Shown here: positions 1 through 13,639 of the stretch, piece by piece
Numbering within the stretch: position 1 is the first letter of the stretch
Layout of the letters: each line of letters opens with the position of its first letter
NCBI RefSeq assembly: GCF_007655135.1
Contig: NC_045130.1
Span: forward strand, 13,640,001 to 13,704,000
Direction: 5' to 3'
Length of the DNA: 64,000 nucleotides
Source: Punica granatum
Lineage: Eukaryota; Streptophyta; Magnoliopsida; Myrtales; Lythraceae
The notes under the pieces: generated by a model
The model's database searches: none
The model's input: only the letters and a program-made list of their open reading frames with translations
What the model was told of the DNA's origin: nothing
Program-made: the position numbers and the translations under genes

Positions 1-1140
1 AGAGTCTCAGTCTGTCACCTTTTGGCTTTTTTTCCCTCTCTTCTTTCTCACTGATTGAAGTTATTGTTGATAATGACGATCATGATGACGCTAATTAAGT
101 CCAACTACCCCTTCCTCCCTCACTCTCTTGTCTTTTTCATGGTCTTGCATGGTAAGTGTTCGCTGATTTGCCTTAATTAGACCAAGTAAATTCTGCCAAA
201 ACAATTAGTATTAGGGGTAGCACGGGGAAGAAAAGTATCATTTTCAGTATGGTCTCCCGATTATCCACTTTCCAAACCTCTTCTCGAACAATTCCCGTTT
301 CGTGTGAAAGTTTATGGCAGTCATTCTGTCGATACTGACGTCGGTAGCGAATCGTCACGTTTTATGATCAGGTGACATTGACGTCAATATGGATGTTCAT
401 GGGAAAATGGATTTGCCCCTACAGTTGTTACAGTTGAGCTTCGGATTATGCAAGGCCATGAAAAAGTAAACCGAAGTGAATGTGCGGATAAAGGCTCGAC
501 CATCTTTTTCATATGTTCATTTTCAAGTTTATATTTTCATTTTCAGGTATCTTACTGCATACGTTAGATGCATTTTTGGCATAAAACATAACAAGATCTC
601 ATAACCAGGCTCCGAACAAGACATATCATCGCATCTCACAGCTCCAATAACTTAAAAAAGCTATAAGATAAAAAAATAATAATTAACTGCATATATCTCG
701 TGAATTAGCTATACATTCTTATATTGCAAATAATTTATTAACTTTGAAAAATTCTATGATGTAATCATATTTTACACCATTAGATGATCAATTATTTATT
801 CGTTTATTCATTAATGATTGCGATTTAACGGTTCAAAAATAATTGTATCAAATAACTGCATTTGGTGAGAATGTTGATGGAAGGGTAAGTGAGGGAAATT
901 GGGGGATTCGCAAAAGATGGGTAGGCAAGTGAGGTGAAGACAAAGGGAGACTGCAGGAACAAGACAGATGGAGGCCCCATCCCCTCTTCTCTCCCTTCTT
1001 AAATTTATAGAATTTTTGGCTATGGAAATTCAATTTCATCCTTCTTATTTATATTTATTTATTTATTTTGAAATTCCATGTTGACCCCAGGCGCAGTATC
1101 ACCACAGGGTCCCCCCCCCCAATTGGTCCAATTCCAATTT

Positions 1141-1172
1141 CAATCTCAATCTCAATCTCTCTCTCTCTCTCA
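1141..1172. repeat. CAATCT / (CT)n pyrimidine microsatellite
   Basis: Three imperfect CAATCT units run into about eight CT dinucleotides and then CACAC. CT tracts are frequent in plant leaders and promoters, but no gene starts nearby. Confidence 0.8.
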
Positions 1173-2864
1173 CACAAAAATACTATTCACCATTCTCATC
1201 CACACATTTTCTTTTCCCTAATTCTAACAAAAACTCACGAGTCAACACTTTCCCTCCCCTCATGATTCCGTCGTCCTTCAAATTATTAAAATCAATACAA
1301 ATTATCTATTAATAATATTATTATATGTGCCGTACATATATGTATACACATGTGAGTTTTGGTGATGAACATTACATATATATTCTCGTGTTGTTGTGTT
1401 ACTTGGAGGGCATGCCAATGAAAGCCACAGCACGTAGGATGGATTTGCTCCCTCATTACCCCTCCTCCATGGCCCCACCTACTCCGAAAACTCGGATCAC
1501 ATAGTGATCGAATGCGATACACTCGTCCCTTTGCTTGAGCAGAATACATACTATGGCATATAACATTCGAATGCTTCGACCACGTTCACTGAACTATGTC
1601 TTTTCTTATATATCGCGCAGTTTTGTTAACTCAGTCAGATTTCAGCATGTGCAATTAATTCGAACTCTTATGCAGACCCATTAATTCCCCGAACAGAAGA
1701 AAAGTGAGAATTTACTCATTAAGTAAGACACAGAGAGGCAGTGATGATGATATTAATGGCTGCAATGCATTGCCAATTTGAAAATGTGTGTGCACGTAAC
1801 ACTGAAGAGAGGAGCAGAAGAAGAGCACGCAGAGACAGCTCAGACACGAAGGCATCTATCTAATGGAATTGGAAATGGAAGGTGACAGCTCATCCCTACC
1901 CAACTTTCCCCCACTTCCCCTTTCCCCCCTCTCACTTTTCACACTCAAAAAATTAAATTAATCCAGTGATTTATCGACTTTGGACCAACATAATCAATTA
2001 CGCGCAGGTAAAAGTTTCAAATAAGTCTTGCATACATTATATTTATGACATGTGATTTTATTTCATATAGTGTATAAGTCTCGGAAAAATTACGAATGAT
2101 ACTCACCTTTCTCTTCGATACGGTTCGACATATGTAAAGTTGGTCCTTTTTGAGTGTCAAGATTCTCCATCCAATTGTGAGACATCTGATAGGCTCTTGC
2201 TCTTAGGACCCGTCCCTCGTGAACGTGATTGTTGGGTCATTTAAGGACAAAATGGTGATAGACATCGAGCATTATAATACATTATTGGATGATTCCTTCA
2301 TTTTTGCGCATTTCAATTTTCTGTACTCATACCTCGACGCAATGACAATCGAACGAGCCACTCATCTCTCTAGAATTTCACGTCCTGTGAGTTTCATCAC
2401 GTGTTATTTTTACTACAACTCGCTGCACCCATATATACGTTTGAACCAAATCAAGAGATTTTGGTTTTTTTTTTTTTTGTTAGATCGATAAGACTTGTCT
2501 TATAACAGAAAATGTAATATAAATCGGATACTGCCTCACAGATGGGGTAGATTGGAGACAGCTGGGGTATCAAACAGGCAACTTTAACCCTTTATTTTAT
2601 CCACGCCAAATTAAATTCCAAGTTTTTGGTGAATAAACGGGAAGAAAAATAGCTCAAAAAAGAGTGATTGATAATAGTTTTGATTTTATATTTTTCTCGA
2701 AACAAATTTGACAAAGTCCAACCAAGTCTCCCCTACCCAACGAGTCGTATTTTCCTATCTATCACCATCCCCACCCCAACTTTTTTATTTATCTTTGTTA
2801 TTTTAAATTTTATTTTATTATTCCAAATATTCAGCATCAGCAGCATTTTTAAGATTATTACTCT

Positions 2865-2865
<1 letters not shown>

Positions 2866-2892
<27 letters not shown>
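2866..2892. repeat. (TA)n microsatellite
   Basis: About 13 uninterrupted TA dinucleotides. Confidence 0.9.
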
Positions 2893-2896
<4 letters not shown>

Positions 2897-4670
2897 ATAT
2901 TTATGCCTCAATTATTGGCCAATCTGCTGTTATTTCATTCGCCTCTCGGATGTCAGTTCATGTTTGTTCTGGATCACCCCTGTCGTCCCCAATAATAGAA
3001 AGAAACTCTCAACTTCTTTTCTTTCAGCCTACATATACCCGGAGCACATACCGCAATAATTCTCGAGCATATACGAAAGTCGTTTCGCAATACAGGGTAA
3101 TTACGAACCGTATCTTGGCTTGTAAGAGCGGAAGTAGAGAGCATTCATGCTAAATAGCGAAATTTTCGAGCTTTCCAGAGCTTTTGAGAGGCTGGATGTC
3201 CCTTTTTTTTTTATAAATGGACAAATAACTATAATTTACGCGTAAATATTAACAATTTTTTTAAAAAAGAAAAAGAAAAACAAACTGCACGATTCCCGTG
3301 AGAGCTCCCCTTAGATTTTGTACGGATGATTGTCTCAGAAAATTAGACATACATCCTTGGAAACAAAGGAAAAGATTTCCTTAGCCCAAATGTCAACATT
3401 TTAACCTAAAGAAAAATGTGGATGTTGAATCTCAAAGCGTGTTTGTGAATCCGATAAAAACGGAAAGAGACCTCGATAGTTCCACTTTTTTTTTCTTTTT
3501 TTCCAAGGAGCTTAGATTGATCGAACTATCAGCGCAGAAACGAAGGCAAATGCAATGTGAGAACACCTAGGTTAGAGGTCGGTATGCGAGAGAAGTCGGA
3601 ACTTTGTCGGATGATATAGCACATTTGCCTAGCGTGCTCTCTTAGTACCTAAAGAGAGAGTTTACGTATTCCGCGTAGTGTCGGTGCAGGCCATGAGTTT
3701 AATCAAAGATGAAACTGGATGTTCTGTTGGGAGACAAAACCTTAAACTTCGGGCAAAATGACAAGGATGGTGCTGTCGTCCTGGTGATGTCCCTGATGTT
3801 TGGAGCTTTTGGTTAGACAGGCCATGAAACTACCTACTCGTCAATTTCTGTTTCGAGGGACTTAGGATTATCAAATATTTTTTAATAGGATCTTCCCCGT
3901 TTTCCATCTCTAGTGGAGTTTCCGGCTTCGAGCAACCATATCGATGTTCTCCCATGGCCTGATGGTAACTTTTAGTTACCAGACTGGCCCGTGTCATTTT
4001 TGAACTAAATTGAGCTGCGTACATAAGACATTAAGTAGCACTTTGCCAACATGGAATTTTGCAATGAGATTAAATGCAACTTTTTTTTTTCAAAAAGATC
4101 CCGGAGTAAATGAAGACCGAGCTAATACTCAATCGATATCAGGATCATAAGCAGTTGAACTTCAAAGTTAAACTGTCGAGATGGATAATTTCTTATCTAA
4201 ATGGTTCAGAGTAATTTCTGTCATGAAGTACAACTCGCAAACTATACCAGACCGGAGAGGATCCCAACTCTCCTCCCTTTTCAATACCGAACATGCTGAA
4301 GAATATAATTCATCAGGAAAAGGGGAAAGGAAATTAAAATGACATACACGGAACAGTTATTACTGCCACAGGTATTAAGTAAAGTTCATGGCCATTCATT
4401 GGAAAAGCCCATCAAAATCTCAAGAGAGTACCAGACACAAACTGTATCTTTCTTATTCGAGGTAGTTCCTTGATGATGTCAAACTTCAAACAGAAACTAT
4501 TGTACATCAGTAAGATAAAAGAAAGGGGCAAACTTATATGAGAAAACCTTACAGCAATCAAATCTACCAGCACAGACTCACCAAAGAATGATGATACCAA
4601 ACCATCTGATCCTTCAGGCTCTTCTCCTTGTCCGTTTTTTCTCTTGTCGAATTCCTCATCGAGCTTTAGT

Positions 4671-7600
4671 TCAGCAGGTCCAAGAAGAAGATCGCTTCAT
4701 GACGGGCTTCAATTGTCTGTCCTCTTCTAGGGAGATCATACCCAGGTGGGAAGGATCCTCGAGCAGCATCTTTGCCACCAAGTACCCAGCAATAGACCAT
4801 GTTTGGTACTTTCTTGCTTGTTTCCCAATATATCTGCCAAGTTTCCCATCGTAGTATTCAGGCCAGCTGTCCTTGAGTAGACGAGTCTCAGCTAGATCGA
4901 TTGCCCTCCTCGCGATCTGGGGCCGGCCCGTTTTGATGCAAGCAGCGGTCAACAACCAGAGAAGAACTGTTTTTACAAGAAAGGTTAAAACAGCAACAGG
5001 CCAAAAATGGTATTTCAGTAAAAAATGTCGGTAGGATAAGTATATTAATAACCGTACAAATAAAAGGTGTTAATGAGCTGATACTGGGAAAATATGACAA
5101 GATCCTATGGGAAGGGGTTTTTACCAAATGAAACTACGTATATTTCCCATAAAATGCATAGGAAATTGACGAGAAAATGAAATCAGAGCGAACCAACCAA
5201 CCTGGCCAAGATCCTCCATTGTGGTAACTCCACCTTGTGTTTTTAGGATCACAACCAGTCACAATCCTCCACTCATGACCTTCTATGGCAGGATAGCTAA
5301 TTTTCAAAGGCATTTCTCCAACGAGCTCCTCCCACCGAGCTTCAATGAGGTCCATTATAGCCATTGATTGCTCGTGAGTTGCCAGGGATGATAATATTGC
5401 GACACAATTGCCCAAACAGAACCACCTAAAGTCCATCCTTGCAGGGCTAACATTCCCAATGAAATAACCACCGCGAGTCGGCATGAAATCAAACACCCAC
5501 TCAGGGATTGAATCTGGAATGACGTTAAACTTATTCACGGCAGTGTGGGAATATTCCTCAGTCTTGTAGCGGTATATGTCGTTTAGCTGCTGGAAATCGA
5601 GCCAGAAATAACTCCTCATGTGGTAACTAAAGGCGTGTAGGCGTTTCACAATTCTCTCTATACATTCTTTTCCTTCTGCATCGTGTTTTAGCATTCCCAG
5701 AGCACATCTTAAGGCCATGAAGAAGAGTGCTTGAATTTCAATCGGATAACCATAAATGCCCTGTAAATTGAAGTAGATTAAAAGGAATGAGGCAGTGGCA
5801 CAACTTCGTAATATGTAACTCACATGGTAATATTAAACTTTATTTCCATAACAGGAAACTCAATCGAGCTGGAAGAGGGAACCCAGAAAGCTGAATTCAC
5901 ATCAATGTTCAATAGCAATTACATAAAATTCCAAACTGAGGATATTGGCAGACTAGCACCTCACTGGTTCTGAATCCAAGATATGGTAAACAGAGGTTAA
6001 AAATGCACACCATATGATGAGCAGATGGCTTAAACGCCCGGGACTTCCAAAATCGAGTAAGAAGTGTCATAACATGCCCCTTAGCTCTCTCATTATTCAT
6101 TCCAATAAAACGTAAAGGAAACGCATTTGAACATTGTGATCGTGGAAATCACTTCACCTGATATTTACTGCAACATTCTTCTACAAGCTTGCAAAACACG
6201 AGACTTTGCCATATCAAAAGGCAATGCCAGACACTATGGGGAGGACATGAAAAGACTGTTTAGAATGTAACATGACTAAGTACAAATGGAGGAACATTTA
6301 AGAAGCTGGGGAAAACAAAAAGAACTGTTAATCAAGAGTAAAGATCCTCTACCAAAATTGGCCAGACATCTAAGCCAAAGTAGTTTCACAAATTCCTTTC
6401 ATATGGTTTGCACAAGTGCTCCCATAATCAGATTGCATACTGAACTATTACGAACCTAGCAGGCAAAACCAAGAAGAAAAAGAATTGACCTCTCCGCTGA
6501 AAGGTCAACGGTAACTGCAATTAAACACTTCACTTTAGACAGGAAATAAAATAACAAAAGTTAGAAGATCTGCTCACCATTCTTCGATCAATCATAGAGC
6601 ATCCATCAGCACATAGCAGAGTTGGAAATGTATCGAAACCCTCCGACAGGCAAAGAGTCAATATAAGTCTCATTCCCTTTTGACACTCTGGTGTCTCTGC
6701 AAGAGAGTGATCACCCGTTGACTTCGTATAGGCACGGAGCAGAATAATCCACCAGAACCCAGAGTCAACGGGAGCAACTCGTCCAATTGCACTCTCACCA
6801 AAATCTGCGATAAGAGTGTCAGTTTTGCGAACTGGGTCATGCAGGACTTTGAAGCTAGCCGGCATGGCACCCTCTCCAAGCTTGAAACGGTCTATTCTTT
6901 TCTCCCATCCTTGAAGGTGCAAAGTCTTCAGGAGAAAGTTCTTCACTATCTCTGGCTCTCCATTCATCAGGAAAGCCAGTGCACTGGGTACAAAATCCCG
7001 TACAAAAACCTAAACAGAGAGAGTAAGCAAATGAAAATTTGACAGAATGGACAAATCGTGATTTCTCAATCAGCTCATCTAAAACACTTTTAGACAGGGG
7101 CTACCTTCAGCTTATCAGATTCTAAAAGATACAAGGGTTGGCAATCAATATTTGACTAGGAGCTCGCGTACTAGGACAATGTTCTCCGGCGGAAGCTTCT
7201 GACTCCTAACTAAAAGCATCTTTTTCAGTCACATCATCTACCGGAGATAATGGATCCTACACTTTTGGGTTAAGAGTGAATCTTCATCAAGATCAGAATA
7301 AGGTTTAAACCTTCCATATTATACATCTTAGTTTTATCAATCAGATCTCAGTTTTAAGCAGTATCAGCTCATAATCTTTTACTACGATTTTTTGCAACAA
7401 ATTCCAAAAACTGCAACTTCTGACTTTTATTAAATGGATATCATCAATCAGTCCAATCATTCCTTACCTGATCATAGTTTAAGACCTCTTCTGAAGCATG
7501 GTCAACAGCAGCAATTGTGCCAACTGGTTGGCCACGGAAGTACACCAAAGACCGCCTAAGGGCTTCCCAAGCATCAGCCACCATGGGATGAGGTTCAAAA

Positions 7601-7845
7601 GAGTTGCGAGCCGATGAAGCAGGCGTGTTGAATCCCGACCTTCCCCCAGGTGAATAAGTGCTCTCAAAGTTGTCCAAACCTGCCCTAGAGAGCCCGACAG
7701 AGAGCTCACTGAGGGACCTCTCGTCGAATGATCTCTGCCGCTCAATGTTAAGCTTCGGCTTGTCGAGAAGGCGAGAGATCTCATAGTCATCCATCTCGGA
7801 AATGGAGCAATGAGAACCCACATTTCGAAGTCCCAGCCCGTCCAT
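4671..7845 (-). CDS. CINV1: Alkaline/neutral invertase (GH100), cytosolic type
   Basis: Hydrolyses sucrose to glucose and fructose. Four exons close in frame: 7845-7468, 7009-6578, 5760-5202 and 4966-4671, each bounded by GT-AG, giving 554 residues (family about 550). The first ATG begins MDGLGLRN and there is no transit peptide, so it belongs to the cytosolic/nuclear clade. Visible GH100 blocks are [10 protein letters not shown] (residue 127 on), [20 protein letters not shown] (Asp208, in the segment holding the catalytic acid), and NGGSWP spanning the last splice junction. The C-terminus reads KRSSSWTC. In Arabidopsis CINV1 a serine here (Ser547) is phosphorylated and bound by 14-3-3, and the site is kept. 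A Ser-rich N-terminal leader also fits CINV1/2. A CINV2-type name is equally possible. The gene is intact. Confidence 0.96.
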
Positions 7846-7881
7846 ATCTTCTACCTCTCCTTGTTAAGGCTCGCCGATGCT

Positions 7882-8627
7882 CTTGATATATGATGGGAAG
7901 CACAGGGGGGAGAGAGAAATATCTCTACATTACAGCAAACAAAGACTTATCAATATGGGGTCAGTGGAAGGTCAAACAACACCCCAACTAACTTAACCCG
8001 ATGGAGAAGCATAGAAACTCGAAAATAGAACAATGACAACGTGCGAACGGAGAGGCCACATGACATAAAGGAATCTCTTTTAAACCATAATCTGAAGTTT
8101 ATTTACCAACCAATCACCTACAGTTGCGTGATAGAGCAAACAAGAACAGGAAGGAGAATTAAAATAATGCAAAACCCAACTCGCCCGTCTACATTGTTTC
8201 ACAAGACAAGCCATTCGCAAGCACAAGACATTAACTTTCTCAGTTCAAGACCACAATCTAGACAGGGGAAATCGCGTTTGATTTTCACCACCCACATAAG
8301 CTGGAAGCAAGAATAACATTTCCTCGTACTGATCAAAGAGACTGAACAACATGAAGGACAACATAATTTGCTAGCTCTGGGAGGAAATAACAGGACAGGA
8401 ACAGAACAGGACCAGAACAGAACACTGGTTTAGTTAGCAGAAAACACAAGATCCACCAGAAAGATGAACAAAGATGGAGCAAGGTCCGGGAGAGGTGGAA
8501 CTTTGACAGAGCAATGAAGAAACTTGAAACGACTTCGAGGTAAAACAAGGCCAGATCTGCAATGCCCAGAGTGGCGCCAGATCAATTAAGACAACAAGAC
8601 AGAGCTCCGAGGCAAGAGAAGCTAAAC
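7882..8627 (-). other. Probable 5' UTR intron of the invertase gene
   Basis: On the minus strand a donor (CAGCAAG/GTTTAG, exon end at 8628) and a pyrimidine-rich tract ending in AAG about 37 nt upstream of the start codon would remove about 746 nt. This would explain the long gap between the TATA box near 8.79 kb and the ATG at 7845. It is inferred from splice signals only; other acceptors are nearby. Confidence 0.4.
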
Positions 8628-8784
8628 CTTGCTGAAAGCAAAGGTGTTGCAGGAAGCGAACGGACGGTCTCCCGCGGGTCGCCGGCGAGTCAGCCGGTAA
8701 GGGGTCTGGCGGAGGAGTGATCGACGGAGAGGGAGGAGAGAGAGGGTGGAGAGGAGAAAAAGAAGCAGGCGGTCCATGAGCTGG

Positions 8785-8792
8785 TTTTTATA
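8785..8792 (-). promoter_or_regulatory. Candidate TATA box of the invertase promoter
   Basis: TATAAAAA on the minus strand, about 940 nt upstream of the invertase ATG. It is followed by a GA/CT-rich, AT-poor leader (about 8.55-8.76 kb) typical of a plant first exon. Transcription would start near 8755. Confidence 0.5.
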
Positions 8793-10344
8793 GTCGCATA
8801 AGTGAGAGGGCGATAGAGAGAAGGTCTTGGTCCGATTTTGTTTCTAATTTCTGAAGTTTTAAGAATATTTTTTTTCTTGAGAAAATGAGATTAATTCAAA
8901 TATTGCGGGATAACCTTGCCGGGAATGGGCGATCGAGGACCAGATTAGTCCCCATACTTTACAAATTTATGCAATTTAGTCCCATTTGCATAATACTGTG
9001 GTCAACCATGTGACCATACCTTGAATATCAGGCGAACTAGACCTTCACCCGACATGCTCATCCACACCTGATGCACTCACTCACTCGAGCAAACCCCATA
9101 AAAATTGTTCTACTATGTTCCGTATTGATTTGTCTTAACTGATTGTTCAGTTGAACTGGAAATCGAAAGTGACAAGTGCTCTCCTCGAACGGACCTTGTC
9201 TATTTTGAGCAGAGGGAATAAAGAAAAAAGTGTGGCGCAAAGGAATGGGGTCGGGGGTGATGGTGAAAGCTATGAATGGACTAAAATGAATGAAGTGATG
9301 AAGTATGAGGAGTAACCTCGCTATTTTCCCGGAGTAAGCCAGCAGTGGAGTTACCGGGAACAGCCGGTGAGTTTCGCACGAGGTGGTTTTATCCCACATG
9401 GAAGATTTTAATGACAATAGTCTTTGACTTTTGGGGGATTGGGACTTTCCACTGACCAACTTCCCAGTTTTTTTTTTCCCTCTTTATTTACCTTGATTTT
9501 CTTTTATTTCACTAATTAATTGTAATTACTTTGTATTAATTTTTAATTAACAAAAATTCTAATTTTTCTACTGATTTATGAACATCCCACGAACTCATGA
9601 ATCCAGATTACTCCGTGTAAATTATTATTATTATTTAATTTTTTTGAACGCGAGGCTGAAGTCATTGATTAAGCATTAGTGTGTATTTTTATTTATTTAT
9701 TTATTTTTGGTTAGGTGGGAAGGGGTTGAAGAAGGAACATTGACAGCCTGAGCCTGCCTGTCCTTCAACACATGTCTGGTTTCCCAATTCCTTGGAATTT
9801 TTTTGAATTTCTAATTTCTAATTTTACTATTTTTCCTTTGCTTCAATTTAATTTATTTATACACACACAATATATATTTCAGCAAGTTCATTTCTTAGGG
9901 TTAGTTTGTAAGTTATGTTCATTCATAGGTCTTCCCTCATTCTCAGGTTTTAAAATTTCTTTACAACTTCCTTTTGACTCCCAATGAAACCTTTTTTTAT
10001 GAATTTCTTTAGATTTATTTATGCATCTTCGAGTTTCCTAAAATGGGTAGCTAACTAATCAAATTGATGAATACGAATCCATGAACATGCTTTATATTTT
10101 GAAAACTATTCGTCGAAGTTACGTTGAAGAGATTTGGGGAATAAAAAAGAAGCTTTCACCAAATGACGAAAAATGACCTTTAATCTCAACAAATTTTCAA
10201 ATCTGCAAAAATTTATTAAAATTCCAGAATCATTATTGTCATTTTGTGGGGTAAATCAGTGGACCAGCTCTCAAGTTCTCCGCCAAACAGCAAAGATATG
10301 TCCGGAGGTGGGTACGGCTGCGGCTGGTGTGCCTGGCACAATGT

Positions 10345-10372
10345 TATATATATATATATATATATATATATA
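10345..10372. repeat. (TA)n microsatellite
   Basis: About 14 TA units, uninterrupted. Confidence 0.9.
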
Positions 10373-10748
10373 ACGAGCCCCACCATCACCATGTCTATTT
10401 ATTTATTTAATAATAATTAAAATTAATGGCAAAATCTGTAATCTCATCACCAATCTTTTGTTAATTGTTATTAATTGAAATATCTGCATAGCTTGTTTTT
10501 ATTTGGGCTTTGTCCTTATTCCCGACATGGTGTTCTGCGACTATGACTGAATTTCACGAGCGGCTTTATTTATTAGATATATTTATCAAACCAACATTTC
10601 TTAATTAACTAACTCGACGACGGAGCCGTTTATTGAATACCCAATCTATTGACCCAAAGAAAAATCTGTAAAATTATCTTTCGAAGCAAAAAAAAAAGAA
10701 ATAACAATCTGCAAATATTCATCTTTCTCATATGATGCCCATTATGCA

Positions 10749-10757
10749 TACATACAT

Positions 10758-10796
<39 letters not shown>
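10749..10796. repeat. Compound (CATA)(CA)(TA) microsatellite
   Basis: CATA units grade into CA and then TA repeats over 48 bp. Confidence 0.9.
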
Positions 10797-11144
10797 AATT
10801 TCAATCTTAGAAAGTTTTGCACTCCATAATATTCTTATAAAAGATTTTCTTTCCTAATAATAATGTTGACTATCAAGTTGCAAATATATATATATACACC
10901 TCTATTTTTATTTCCTATGATCTAAAGACTTTCTTTATGTTATTCTGCCGTAAAATGGAATCGAGCTATTGTTGGCCCTTACGTGCAAGAAACTAAGTAT
11001 TATATTCACATGATTAGAATGTACCTTCAAATTTATTCGTTTTTATTTCTTTTTCCCATCTTGAATTTCAAATTTTCGGGGATTCCAGAAGATTCTCTAT
11101 TATCATCCTTATGAAATGAAGACTAGCAAACAAGAGAGAAAAGA

Positions 11145-11170
11145 GAGGGAGGGAGGGAGGGAGGGAGGGA
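11145..11170. repeat. (GGGA)n microsatellite
   Basis: Six GGGA units in a purine-only stretch. G-runs at 4-nt spacing could form a G-quadruplex. Confidence 0.85.
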
Positions 11171-11891
11171 CTGTGGTAGGTGAAGGAAAAACCAGTTAAA
11201 ATATTACTGGAATGTAATCCACACTGTCCACGAAATAAAATATAATTTAAATTTATAAAACCGTACTTGCTTTCACTGTAGTGTTTTATGAATATTTTTT
11301 AATCTTAATTAAGCGTGAATAAGAGATGCGCCCATGAAATTGATAATATCACATTTATAATTGTTTAGAGAGTATTGATTCTGTGATGGACCACTCGAGC
11401 AGAATATAAATTTAGCCGAGCAATGAATATCATAAAAGCAAAATTCTGTTTAACTTCAAGAAAGAAGTAGGAAAAAGGAGCATATATTTTCTTAAATCCG
11501 AATTTATTTTTGGAATAATTTTCTTTAATCTCAAATAGTATCGTACATTTAAATTAGATATGCAAAAAAAAATTAAATGGTCATATTTCATAATGACTTG
11601 ACGAGACAAAACCAATAAAATTTATATTATTGGTAATTTTTAGAATAATTACACGAGCGATTAACATTCATGATCTCGTTTCTTACAATCTAATGTATGC
11701 TTTCTTAAGTCACACGATAAGATAGAATTACTCAAACAAAAAAAAATCCAGATACATATCAACAGTCAATGCTTCAATTGGAAATGCTCAAATCCAGGAT
11801 TTCTTCAAGTTTGGGGTTTTCTCTTTTCCTACCTAATCATAAAAATATAATGCACCATTCAATTCCAGCTTTTGGCTCCTATACTTACAAA

Positions 11892-12229
11892 TCCAAAAAT
11901 TCAATGAATTCAAACTGATCTAGATTCAAGGATCAATTCATTAAAGTGTAAAACTCTTGTAATTATGAATTTTTTCTATATAGAATACTCGACATTAAAA
12001 CCTTACTTCGGTTCCATGTTGTAGAAATGAAATGACTCATCCAACTATTCACTCACCATTTAGTATCTAAAAATTCAGTAAATACTAACTTATCAATATT
12101 CAAGGATCAATCCACTAAAAAGTGCAAAACTTTTCCAATCGTGAATTTTTCAATTTACAATACTTGACATTGAGATCTTACTTCGATTCCATGTCCTAGA
12201 AGTGAAATGAGTCGCCTAACTATTCACTC
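11892..12229. repeat. Diverged tandem duplication, two copies of about 163 bp
   Basis: 11892-12054 and 12067-12229 share a long collinear string of matches, including ATTCAAGGATCAAT, TTACTTCG.TTCCATGT and ACTATTCACTC at the ends. I estimate roughly 75% identity. Neither copy encodes anything; this is an old local duplication. Confidence 0.75.
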
Positions 12230-12241
12230 TATGACACCATT

Positions 12242-12316
12242 AAACTAAGCATATATATTGGCCAAAAAGAAAAACTAAGCATATATATTGGCCAAAAAGA
12301 AAAACTAAGCATATAT
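12242..12316. repeat. 30-bp tandem repeat, 2.5 copies
   Basis: The unit starts AAACTAAGCATATATATTGG and ends CCAAAAAGAA. Two identical units (12242-12271, 12272-12301) are followed by a half unit. Perfect identity points to recent slippage. Confidence 0.9.
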
Positions 12317-13639
12317 GAACTAAAATAAATTAGAAAATATATAAGTAATAAATAAATAAAAAAAAATTAGAATTAGCCTCCAATATGGATTGTTGCCTTC
12401 AATGCCACTCCACCAATGCCACTCCACCCCGGCGTGCACCACGTTATCGCCCTATTCTTATATCCTTTTCTTTTTTTTTTCTTTATTAAAACCAAAAATA
12501 TTGTTAGTATATATTATGGTGGGATCAATAAATTACTTTATTCATTTGATTACATCACCAAAATCGGAAATCCAGTCGGTGGCCCCTTCCATGTATATAT
12601 CGTGCACATTAAAATATATCATAAAATGCACACTAAAATAGATCATTATTTTTATGGCCTCCCGTGCATGTCTCATCTTTCCGTAATTATTATATGGTCG
12701 AGCAAGCGTGCTTCGCATGAAATTCCAAAATTAAAATAAGCACGACTCGGGTAACTAAAATATGTAAATAAATAGTCGATTAAATTGACCATTAGGGATT
12801 TCACCAAAAAAAAAAAAAGACCATTAGGGCCTTCAGGGTCTCTTCCATGTAGAAGTGAAGCTCAATTGCATATATAAGTATGGGCTTATATCATGGACAC
12901 ATCTTTTGTTTAATTTAGACCGTTCACAATTTAACAGTTAATTCTATTTTACTACTGGTTATGATTTAAAAAAAAATCTAAAACAGAAAAGATGTAAAAT
13001 TCAAATTCCTTGAGAAATAAAGGGATTGGCAGATTTTTTAGGGAATTGGCTAAGGGTTAATTACCAAGTTATTTAACTAAATTTTTTTTGCTTGGTTCAG
13101 GCAATTTTTCTAATAAATATATATAAGTAGGTGTATAGCAGCATTACGCGCCATTTTTATCAACGATTTTGTCCCTTATTCATTTGTTACAATGGGTTGT
13201 AATTTTTTGTTAACCTGAACATAAATTAATTCGAACTAAAATATTTCTAACATCCTCCCATTGGTTTATTCATCTCTTGAGTTCCTAGGTATTCACATGA
13301 CCAAGCGGATTAGTTAGGCAATATCCCGATACCCTCTTTAGCGGAAAAAAAAAATCTTCCATCTGTGGAAATTCAAGATACTTGATTTAAAAATTGAAAC
13401 ACATTTTATTAAATAAATAAAGAGAAAATCAGTATATAATATATAAAAGTGAAAAAGAGAATCATAGAAGTTTTATTTGAGAACTCTCACCTCCTAACGG
13501 AAAAAAAAAATGAAAAAGAAAAGAGAAAGAGTTATGCACATTGGAAGGTAGGAGATACACAAAGATGAGAAGAATTGTTAGGAGAGAAAGGTGGATCGAA
13601 GGAGATAGAAAAAAAGGAATTTTCATAATTAACTTTAAG

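Larger units (their letters stand above)
1..4300. other. Intergenic region, no gene seen
   Basis: AT-rich DNA with many short open frames and none with a recognisable domain or a supported exon chain. It holds a pyrimidine tract near 1.14 kb and a TA microsatellite near 2.87 kb. The longest frame (2668-3153, plus) runs through the TA repeat and looks non-coding. The part from about 4.3 kb to 4.67 kb is probably the 3' UTR of the invertase on the minus strand. A distant promoter or a small RNA gene cannot be excluded. Confidence 0.6.
8830..13630. other. Gene-free, repeat-rich intergenic region
   Basis: No open frame with a recognisable domain. The region is AT-rich and contains several microsatellites, a diverged 175-bp tandem duplication and a 30-bp tandem repeat, each listed separately. 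It separates the invertase promoter from the transposon nest. Confidence 0.65.

Noticed and set aside
2668..3153. 161-codon open frame
   Set aside because: It runs through a TA microsatellite giving a run of Tyr-Ile, has no domain and lacks any gene context.
12242..12316. Short direct repeats that might suggest a CRISPR array
   Set aside because: Units are contiguous without spacers and the genome is a plant; this is a simple tandem repeat.
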